This document shows positions 1 to 5,351 of a DNA stretch of 16,347 nucleotides, piece by piece (the stretch's first letter is position 1; each line of letters opens with the position of its first letter). Both the position numbers and the translations under genes were made by a program. The DNA is from an uncultured Gemmatimonadota bacterium (GTDB lineage Bacteria > Gemmatimonadota > Gemmatimonadetes > Gemmatimonadales > GWC2-71-9): positions 1 through 16,347 of the forward strand of contig CAMPKP010000069.1 in assembly GCA_946887295.1 (NCBI GenBank). Reading direction: 5' to 3'. Below the pieces are notes generated by a model. That model searched no databases. It was not told where the DNA came from and saw nothing but the letters and a program-made list of their open reading frames with translations.

Positions 1-202
1 GGTTGGTGGGCTGGATGATGTAGACGTCCCGCCCCCGCACGTTCTCGTCGATCTTGACGAACAGCTCGCCGTCGGCGAAGCGCCGGAGCGTGACCTGGCA
101 CAGAGGCTGCCCCAAATGAGCGGCCACCTCTTCGGCTAGGGGGCGGTTGGCCGACCCGCTCAGGAGCAGCATCTGGCTGCGCGACAGCGACAGATCCGTC
201 AT
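1..202 (-). CDS. prs: Ribose-phosphate diphosphokinase (PRPP synthetase), N-terminal part only
   Basis: The enzyme makes phosphoribosyl pyrophosphate from ribose 5-phosphate and ATP in the cytoplasm, feeding purine, pyrimidine, histidine, tryptophan and NAD synthesis. The first 67 codons lie in the window and the gene runs off the left edge. The translation carries the family's N-terminal signature: LLLSGSANRPLAEEV at about residues 12-26, then QPLCQVTLRRFADGELFVKI and NVRGRDVYIIQPT, the usual start of the first phosphoribosyltransferase-like subdomain. I chose the ATG at 202; a second in-frame ATG at 172 sits nearer the SGSAN motif, but neither has a good Shine-Dalgarno sequence. Identification rests on this near-diagnostic stretch. 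The catalytic loop and PRPP-binding motif are outside the window. Confidence 0.93.
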   Translation of the reverse strand, partial: MTDLSLSRSQMLLLSGSANRPLAEEVAAHLGQPLCQVTLRRFADGELFVKIDENVRGRDVYIIQPTN

Positions 203-362
203 ATCCGAGCCCGCAAACCTAGCCACCACCACGGGCTTACGTCAACCGGTGAAGCCCGCATTCCAGAGCGCGCCACGCGTTGCACGGTATGGGCGGACCG
301 CCACAAGTGTGGAGCAGCCGCACATGTTTCGGTTTTCAGCAGAGACACCAGGTATGACATTG

Positions 363-397
363 TGACGCGCGTCATTGCAAATTTTCGCACTGTGCGA
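363..397. promoter_or_regulatory. Pair of palindromes, possible operator
   Basis: TGACGCGCGTCA at 363-374 is a perfect 12-bp palindrome. TCGCACTGTGCGA at 385-397 is a perfect inverted repeat with 6-bp arms and a one-base centre. Their centres are about 22 bp apart, close to two turns of the helix. They lie between two divergent genes, so binding sites for a dimeric regulator are plausible. No factor can be named from the sequence. Confidence 0.35.
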
Positions 398-450
398 GGA
401 GTTGACGCTTGCCGGGTGGCACGTCTCTCGCACCCGCAGTCTCCCGGGGC

Positions 451-464
451 CGGCCGCGCGGCCG
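451..464. repeat. 14-bp perfect GC palindrome in the leader of the PKD gene
   Basis: CGGCCGCGCGGCCG is self-complementary over all 14 bases. It lies about 41 bases before the ATG at 506. It could form a tight structure in the leader RNA or simply reflect GC-rich composition. There is no T tract after it, so it is not a classical terminator. Confidence 0.3.
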
Positions 465-505
465 CTCCACATTCCTGACACTCATCCTGAGGCTGGACTA
501 CCACT

Positions 506-1558
506 ATGCGATCGTTCCATCGGAATTTGGGTTTCATGGCGGCGCTCTCGGTCGTGGGTGCGGCCTGCGGAGACGGGGGCGGCAACGGCCCGGATAACGT
601 GGCCCCGACGGCCGCGTTCGATGCCCCGACCTGTGATCTCCTGGTCTGCACCTTCACCGACGCCAGTACCGATTCGGACGGCAGCATCGCCGCACGCTCC
701 TGGGCGTTCGAGAGCGGGACTCCGGCCACCTCGACCGAGGCCACCCAGTCCGTCACGTTCCCGGCGGCGGGCACGTATACCGTGACCCTCACCGTCACCG
801 ACAACGAGGGCGCCGCCGACGACGTCTCTCAGGAGGTGACCGTCTCCGGCACGCCGGGCAACCAGGCACCTACCGCTGACTTCACGTTCGAGTGCGCCGC
901 GCTGGAGTGCGACTTCGCCGACGCGAGCACCGACGCGGACGGCACGATCGCGTCGTGGGCCTGGGAATTCGGCGACCCGACGAGCCCGGACAACGACTCG
1001 GACCTGCAGTCCCCGAGCCACACCTACTCCTTCACCGAGCAGACCGAAGTGACGGTGACGCTCACGGTCACCGATAACGGCGGTGCCACCGCGACGACCT
1101 CAAAGACGTTCGACGTCTCGCCGGTGGCGGGGCTCGAGTGTTCGGACGGCTCGCCGGATTGCGAGCTGCCTATCGAGGCCGATGCCGTCGTCACCTGGGA
1201 ACTCACGAGCAGTGAGTGCGAGTTGAGCGGCAACACCTTCAAGGTGACCATCACGCCGCCGAGTGGTACGCCGGTAGAGGAAACGCTCTTTACCGACGGG
1301 TGCAACGAGCCGGTGGGGGTCCCCCACGAGCTCCAGAGCGGCGGTGTGATCGTCGCGGGGACCATCATCACCGCCCAGCTCATCTCGGGCGGCCAGAGCC
1401 TCGAGATTCCGCCGGCCGTGCGGCTGTCCCCAACCAGTGCCTACCCCGAGTGGGAACTGCAGTTCGACGACGGGGCTCGAGCTTTCGATCCCGTCACGGA
1501 TCCGGACGAGCCGGACTTCAACGATCTGGTCCTCACGATCACCGCTACACCGCAGTAA
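506..1558 (+). CDS. PKD-domain lipoprotein, paralogue 1 (350 aa)
   Basis: A secreted, probably lipid-anchored surface protein of unknown function. Residues 1-20 form a signal peptide ending in a lipobox (VGAAC), with Cys21 as the likely lipidated residue. Two PKD domains follow at about 31-113 and 119-205; both carry C-x4-C (Cys43/48 and Cys130/135) and the usual D-D-G-I...W motif. The first has WAFES where PKD domains normally have WDFGD, so it is degenerate. The C-terminal part (about 207-350) is a separate domain with conserved Cys residues that ends in EPDFNDLVLTI. That ending resembles the acidic DFND motif of DUF4114-type, probably calcium-binding, domains. The next gene has the same architecture. 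The ATG is preceded by TGGA at 494-497 and GAGG at 489-492, both weak. No enzymatic motif is present. Confidence 0.85.
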   Translation: MRSFHRNLGFMAALSVVGAACGDGGGNGPDNVAPTAAFDAPTCDLLVCTFTDASTDSDGSIAARSWAFESGTPATSTEATQSVTFPAAGTYTVTLTVTDNEGAADDVSQEVTVSGTPGNQAPTADFTFECAALECDFADASTDADGTIASWAWEFGDPTSPDNDSDLQSPSHTYSFTEQTEVTVTLTVTDNGGATATTSKTFDVSPVAGLECSDGSPDCELPIEADAVVTWELTSSECELSGNTFKVTITPPSGTPVEETLFTDGCNEPVGVPHELQSGGVIVAGTIITAQLISGGQSLEIPPAVRLSPTSAYPEWELQFDDGARAFDPVTDPDEPDFNDLVLTITATPQ

Positions 1559-1584
1559 CGCAGTCCCGTAGCCGGGTACTCCTG

Positions 1585-1610
1585 CCGCCGGGCCTCCCCA
1601 GGCCCGGCGG
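1585..1610 (+). terminator. Strong hairpin after the first PKD gene
   Basis: An 11-bp perfect stem (CCGCCGGGCCT paired with AGGCCCGGCGG) closes a four-base CCCC loop. It begins 26 bases after the TAA stop. No run of T follows, so it may act as a Rho-assisted or partial terminator, or protect the 3' end of the first transcript. The second PKD gene starts only 52 bases further on. Confidence 0.6.
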
Positions 1611-1622
1611 TTGGCCCCCGGC

Positions 1623-1639
1623 CCGCGCCTGAAGCGCGG
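1623..1639 (+). promoter_or_regulatory. Second small hairpin before the second PKD gene
   Basis: CCGCGC and GCGCGG form a 6-bp stem around the loop CTGAA. It ends 15 bases before the AGGAG ribosome-binding site at 1655-1659. With the larger hairpin at 1585-1610 it makes a two-stem spacer that could tune expression of the second gene relative to the first. Confidence 0.35.
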
Positions 1640-1662
1640 TCACTTTCGCCCGGCAGGAGCGT

Positions 1663-2673
1663 ATGAAACCGACTGAATGGCGTTCGCTTGGATTGATCCT
1701 GGCTGTGGCGGCGGTCGCCGCCGGCTGCGGTAAGGATTCGACCGATCCCTCGGGCAACGCGGCGCCGACGGCCGATTTCAGCAGCTCGTGCACGGATCTC
1801 ACCTGCACGTTCACCGACCTGAGCAGCGACAGCGACGGCCAGGTCACCTCGTACGTGTGGGAGTTCGGCAGCGAAGGCGGCTCCTCCCTGAAGAACGCGA
1901 CTCACACGTTCGCGGCGGAAGGGGACGTCAGCATCAAGCTCACCGTGACCGACGACGCCGGGGACGAGGGCACCGTCACCAAGGCCGTGACCCTGACCCT
2001 GCCCGCCCCTGGCGGCCCCACCGCCGACTTCGCCGTGGCCTGCTCCTCGCTCGACTGCACCTTCGCCGACCTGAGCAGCGACGCCGACGGGACGATCGTG
2101 GCCTGGGCCTGGGAATTCGGCGACAGCGACGAGAGCACCGAGCAGAACCCGGTGCACCACTACGATGCGGCGGTCCGGACCCTGTTCACCGCCCGGCTGA
2201 CGGTGACGGACGATGACGGGCTCACCAGCACCAAGCAGACCGAGTTCACCGTGTCGCCGGCGGCGACCCTGCAGTGTGAGAGCGCGCCGGGCACCGGCCA
2301 GTTCGCGTCCTGCGCCCTGGAGCTGCTGGAGGACGCCACCGTCACGGTGACCCTCGAGAGCCGCTCGTGCGATGCCCACGGCAACACCTTCCAGATCACC
2401 GCGCCGCTGGCGGAGACGCTGTTCGCCGACGGCTGCTACGCGCCCCCCGCGGGGGATTCCTTCGATCTGAACGGCGGCGCCGTGTTCGAGGCGGGAACCC
2501 TTCTGGAGGCCCAGATGATCTCGGGCGCGGTCAACCAGCTCACGGCACCGTCGCTGCACGTCACCGGCGCGTACCCCACCTGGACACTGTCGTTCGATGA
2601 CGGGGTAGGTGGAGCCGGTGAGCCCGACTTCGACGATCTGGTCATCACGCTGACGGCCAACCCGGTCAACTGA
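1663..2673 (+). CDS. PKD-domain lipoprotein, paralogue 2 (336 aa)
   Basis: A tandem paralogue of the preceding gene with the same order of parts. The signal peptide (1-21) ends in the lipobox VAAGC with Cys22, followed by GKDSTDPSG, a typical lipoprotein linker. PKD domains lie at about 33-112 (Cys43/48, WEFGS) and 117-198 (Cys127/132, WAWEFGD). The C-terminal domain (about 200-336) aligns with the neighbour through HGNTFQIT, ETLFADGC, AQMISG, AYPTWTLSFDDG and EPDFDDLVITL. The acidic DFDD motif suggests calcium binding by analogy with DUF4114-type domains. The start has a strong AGGAG at 1655-1659, only three bases from the ATG. The protein is predicted to be exported and anchored. Its function is unknown; adhesion or glycan binding is the usual role of PKD modules. 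Confidence 0.86.
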   Translation: MKPTEWRSLGLILAVAAVAAGCGKDSTDPSGNAAPTADFSSSCTDLTCTFTDLSSDSDGQVTSYVWEFGSEGGSSLKNATHTFAAEGDVSIKLTVTDDAGDEGTVTKAVTLTLPAPGGPTADFAVACSSLDCTFADLSSDADGTIVAWAWEFGDSDESTEQNPVHHYDAAVRTLFTARLTVTDDDGLTSTKQTEFTVSPAATLQCESAPGTGQFASCALELLEDATVTVTLESRSCDAHGNTFQITAPLAETLFADGCYAPPAGDSFDLNGGAVFEAGTLLEAQMISGAVNQLTAPSLHVTGAYPTWTLSFDDGVGGAGEPDFDDLVITLTANPVN

Positions 2674-2686
2674 CCGGCGACGAAGC

Positions 2687-2726
2687 ACACGTGCCGCCCG
2701 GCAGCATGCTGCCCGGCGGCACGTGT
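2687..2726. terminator. Shared terminator-like 40-nt palindrome between convergent genes
   Basis: The 40 bases are self-complementary except for one symmetric C-C mismatch within the stem. The outer stem is 12 bp (ACACGTGCCGCC paired with GGCGGCACGTGT); the inner part, GGCAGCATGCTGCC, is itself a perfect palindrome. It lies 13 bases after the stop of the second PKD gene and 13 bases before the stop of the converging glycosyltransferase. Being symmetrical, it could end transcription in both directions, though no T tract follows on either strand. Confidence 0.7.
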
Positions 2727-2739
2727 CATTTCCGGGGCA

Positions 2740-3867
2740 TCACCCGGCGAGCTGGCGGTAGATGTCCAGCGTCCGGCTCGCCGCCGAGCTCCAGTGGAAC
2801 TGGCGCGAACGCTCCTGGCCGAGGCCCCGGAGCCGGCTCGCCTCCTCCGGCCTCGTCACCTGCTCGAGCGCGGATTCGATGCTCCCGACGTCGAACGGAT
2901 CGACCAGGATGGCGGCGCCGCCGGCCACCTCCGGCGCGGAGGCCGTTCGCGAGGTCACCACCGGAGTGCCGCTCGCCATCGCCTCCACGATCGGGAGGCC
3001 GAAGCCCTCGTAGATCGACGGGTACAGGAATGCCGCGGCCCCGGCGTACTGCCGGCGCAGCTCCGGCTTGTCCACGTACCCCAGCAGCGACACGCCGTCC
3101 GGCAGCGCGGCTCCGTCCCCCTGGAACGCGGGGTCGAGTGAGGTGCCGCTGATCCGCAGCCCGTAGGCAGCGCGTCGCCCGCCCCGGGCCCGCCAGCGGG
3201 AGAATGCCTCGATCAGGCGACGCGTGTTCTTCCGAGGAGAGATCCCGCCCACCGCCAGGAAATAGGGAGGATCGGCCGGATTGGAGGGGCCGTCGGCTGG
3301 CGCGGCGAATGCCGGGTCGAGCCCGTGATGGACGACTTCGATCCGTGAGGCGGGCACGCCGGCGAGGCGGATCAGATCGTCCGCAGTGTGTCTGGAGACG
3401 GCAACCAGGCGGTCGGCCCGCCGCAGCGCCCACGGGAAGAGTGCCCGGTACATGACCCGCAGCTTCCTCGGGTACAGGTCGGGATGCACCCGCCAGCCGA
3501 GGTCGTGGACCGTGGCAACGCAGCGATCCCGGCGGCGCAGGGAGAAGGGAAGGAAGCCGTCCAATCCATGGTAGAGCATGCGCGGGGGCCGGGGGATCGC
3601 ACGCAGGCATTGCCACTGATCGAACCAGTGCTTCCACAGCACCGCCCGCGGGCCTGCCAGGGGACCACCGAACTCGGGGCGGAGGGTTGGGACGACTTGG
3701 CGGAGATTCGGCAGGTCCAGGTCAAGCGGAGCCCAGGTCACCGCGGTGATCCGCACCTGTCCGGTACCGGCGAGCGAGCTCAGCAGCTGCTCCATGTAGA
3801 CTTCGATGCCGGTCCGCTCGCCTGCGAGGTGCCGGGCGTTGACCGTGACCTCGAGCAAGCCGGTCAT
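2740..3867 (-). CDS. Glycosyltransferase, GT4 family (375 aa), second gene of the operon
   Basis: Likely transfers a sugar from a nucleotide-sugar donor in the cytoplasm, in surface glycan synthesis. The protein has the GT-B shape of family GT4. The N-terminal half includes the glycine-containing ERTGIEVYMEQLL (about 17-29) and VHDLGW (120-125). The C-terminal half includes AVGGISPRKN (205-214), which holds the conserved donor-site Lys, and the E-x7-E motif EGFGLPIVE (Glu287 and Glu295). The open frame extends upstream to 4257, but I chose the ATG at 3867 because it fits the family N-terminus and overlaps the upstream stop as ATGA, which indicates translational coupling. There is no Shine-Dalgarno of its own. 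Donor and acceptor cannot be told; many close relatives are mannosyltransferases. Confidence 0.92.
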   Translation of the reverse strand: MTGLLEVTVNARHLAGERTGIEVYMEQLLSSLAGTGQVRITAVTWAPLDLDLPNLRQVVPTLRPEFGGPLAGPRAVLWKHWFDQWQCLRAIPRPPRMLYHGLDGFLPFSLRRRDRCVATVHDLGWRVHPDLYPRKLRVMYRALFPWALRRADRLVAVSRHTADDLIRLAGVPASRIEVVHHGLDPAFAAPADGPSNPADPPYFLAVGGISPRKNTRRLIEAFSRWRARGGRRAAYGLRISGTSLDPAFQGDGAALPDGVSLLGYVDKPELRRQYAGAAAFLYPSIYEGFGLPIVEAMASGTPVVTSRTASAPEVAGGAAILVDPFDVGSIESALEQVTRPEEASRLRGLGQERSRQFHWSSAASRTLDIYRQLAG

Positions 3868-5006
3868 GGCTTGGTGGAGAGGGTCGGCGGGGCGTCCCGG
3901 CTGCCGAGACGCTCGAGCACGGCGAGCGTCTCGGTGGCGCAGCGATGCCACGTGAAGCTCCGGCTGCGCTCCCGTCCCGCCGCCACCAGATCGGCGCGCA
4001 GGGTACGGTCCTCCAGCACCCGGCGGATGCCCTCGGCGATGCTCTCGACGCTTTCCGGATCCACCAGCACCGCCGCCCCCTCCGCCAGCTCCTTGGTCCC
4101 GTAGCGATTCGCCGTGACGACGGGGCAGCCGGCTGCCATGGCCTCGAGCACCGGGAGGCCGCAGGACTCGAACAGCGAAGGCAGAAGGAGCGCTTCCGCC
4201 TGGGCATAGAAAGCGGCCAGATCCTCCTGCTCCACCCACCCGGGCCGGACCACCCATTCTCCGATGCCCAGCGCCTCGGGCTCCCTCACCTCGCGCTCGG
4301 AGAGAAACCGGTTCTCGCCTCCCGCGACGACCAATGGGATTCCCCGCTCGGGCCCGACGCGAGCGTAGGCCCTGATCAGCCGGGTGAAGTTCTTCGGCGG
4401 GTAGATCGCGCCGGCGTAGAGGAGGAATCGCTCGGGGAGCGAATACTTCGCACGCACGGCGCGAAGCCGGGTCTCCTCGAGTGGGCGGCGGAACACATCG
4501 TCGACGCCGGAGTACACCGTGAACACCCGCTCCGGCGGAACCGGGAGGTACTGCATCACGTGCTCACGAGTGATCTCGGAGACGGCGATGACCGCGTCGG
4601 CTCTGTCCGCATAGCGCGGTACCAGGAACCGGTGGCTCAGCCGGTCCACGAACCGCGAGGCCCAGGGCATCACGTACCAGTCCAGGCCATGGCAGACCCA
4701 CACCGACGGACACGGCGCACGCAGTGGAATAGAGTACTTCGGGTTGAACAGCAGATCGATGCCGTGGCGCCGGACCGCCCGGGGCACGGCGAGCTGGTCC
4801 CAGCCGAGGAAAGAGCGCGCGGGGAGCGCGACCTCGCTGACCTGGGGATCGCTGCCGTGGGTGCCCACCAGGGCGGGGTTGCGATACAGGAAGACGAATT
4901 CGTGACCGGTGCGGAGCGCCAGCATCGCGTCGAGCAGTTTTCGGGTGTATACGCGCACCCCGCCCATATGCTGGTCGTAGTGGCGCAGCATGACTCCGAT
5001 CCGCAC
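3864..5006 (-). CDS. Glycosyltransferase, GT4 family (380 aa), first gene of the operon
   Basis: A second GT-B glycosyltransferase of family GT4, similar in plan to the downstream one but clearly diverged, so the pair probably adds successive sugars to one glycan. Visible motifs are GGVRVYTRKLL (15-25), VWVCHGLDWYV (102-112), AVSEITREHV (141-150), YAGAIYPPKN (197-206, with the conserved Lys205) and the E-x7-E motif ESCGLPVLE (Glu280 and Glu288). No signal peptide or membrane segment is seen, so it should act at the cytoplasmic side. It starts with GTG at 5006, supported by a strong GGAGGAG (minus strand, 5021-5015) eight bases upstream. The last four bases overlap the next gene's start. Confidence 0.93.
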   Translation of the reverse strand: MRIGVMLRHYDQHMGGVRVYTRKLLDAMLALRTGHEFVFLYRNPALVGTHGSDPQVSEVALPARSFLGWDQLAVPRAVRRHGIDLLFNPKYSIPLRAPCPSVWVCHGLDWYVMPWASRFVDRLSHRFLVPRYADRADAVIAVSEITREHVMQYLPVPPERVFTVYSGVDDVFRRPLEETRLRAVRAKYSLPERFLLYAGAIYPPKNFTRLIRAYARVGPERGIPLVVAGGENRFLSEREVREPEALGIGEWVVRPGWVEQEDLAAFYAQAEALLLPSLFESCGLPVLEAMAAGCPVVTANRYGTKELAEGAAVLVDPESVESIAEGIRRVLEDRTLRADLVAAGRERSRSFTWHRCATETLAVLERLGSRDAPPTLSTKP

Positions 5007-5133
5007 GCCTTACACTCCTCCGATTCCCGGTCGGTGAAGCTACACCGGCCCCGCCGCGGACAGCCAGCGTCTGAGGACTCCTTCAGGATCGGTGTGCTCC
5101 CTGACACGGTGGGCGCATGCGCTTGCGTCCAGA

Positions 5134-5156
5134 TTGGCGGTGCTCCGCTTGGCGGT
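5134..5156 (+). promoter_or_regulatory. Direct repeat TTGGCGGT, possible activator site
   Basis: Two identical TTGGCGGT copies start 15 bases apart. SARP-type activators are known to bind short direct repeats upstream of their promoters, though usually with spacing of 11 or 22 bases. A SARP gene lies nearby at 7808-9727. The link is only suggestive because the spacing does not fit. Confidence 0.25.
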
Positions 5157-5229
5157 ATGGCAGTGCTCGGTTAGCCTTCCCATAGCGGCGGTGCAACACC
5201 AGCACAGAGGCACGTTGTAAGCCATTGCA

Positions 5230-5256
5230 GGGCAACAGGTTAAAAGCTTGCTGCCC
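5230..5256 (+). promoter_or_regulatory. Stem-loop in the leader of the first oxidase gene
   Basis: GGGCAACAGGTT and AGCTTGCTGCCC pair over 12 positions, with two G-U pairs and one A-C mismatch, around an AAA loop. The hairpin ends about 95 bases before the ATG at 5352. I compared it by eye with the c-di-GMP-I riboswitch because of its GGGCAA, but the rest of that consensus is missing. It may be a leader structure of unknown role. Confidence 0.35.
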
Positions 5257-5351
5257 GGCCTTTGCAGCGGTCCGGAAGGTGCGTGTGCGTCGGGGATGCC
5301 TGACAGTCCCGAGCGGTCCCGCGGCGCCGAATTCTCATCCTCTTGGGGAAC

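Larger units (their letters stand above)
203..505. other. Intergenic region between divergent prs and the first PKD lipoprotein gene
   Basis: No convincing gene lies in these 303 bases. The region must hold the start signals for prs (leftward) and the PKD lipoprotein (rightward). It contains two close palindromes at 363-374 and 385-397 and a third, very GC-rich one at 451-464, each listed separately. TTGACG at 402-407 resembles a -35 box, but no acceptable -10 box follows at 16-18 bases. Short frames across the region have no family resemblance. Confidence 0.6.
5007..5351. other. Divergent control region between the glycosyltransferase operon and the first oxidase gene
   Basis: No convincing gene lies in these 345 bases. 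The region holds the glycosyltransferase ribosome-binding site at 5015-5021, a 10-bp palindrome GCGCATGCGC at 5113-5122, two direct copies of TTGGCGGT (5134-5141 and 5149-5156), and a stable hairpin at 5230-5256. TTGTAA (5215-5220) and GTTAAA (5239-5244) with an 18-base spacer are a weak candidate rightward promoter. Confidence 0.55.

Noticed and set aside
590..2270. DNA tandem repeat across the PKD domains
   Set aside because: The similarity is at protein level from repeated domains; the DNA copies differ too much to be a recent repeat array.
1441..2688. 415-codon minus-strand frame
   Set aside because: It is antisense to the second PKD gene. The repeating pattern mirrors the PKD codons and is not a protein family.
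3868..4257. N-terminal extension of the second glycosyltransferase to an earlier start at 4257
   Set aside because: The extra 130 residues are Gly- and Arg-rich, lie inside the upstream gene and do not resemble GT4. The ATGA junction at 3864-3867 explains the start.
3945..5174. 409-codon plus-strand frame
   Set aside because: It is antisense to the first glycosyltransferase, with His- and Arg-rich composition and no family motif.
5211..5280. c-di-GMP-type riboswitch before the first oxidase
   Set aside because: Only a GGGCAA stretch recalls the consensus. The second conserved stem and the receptor sequence could not be found.
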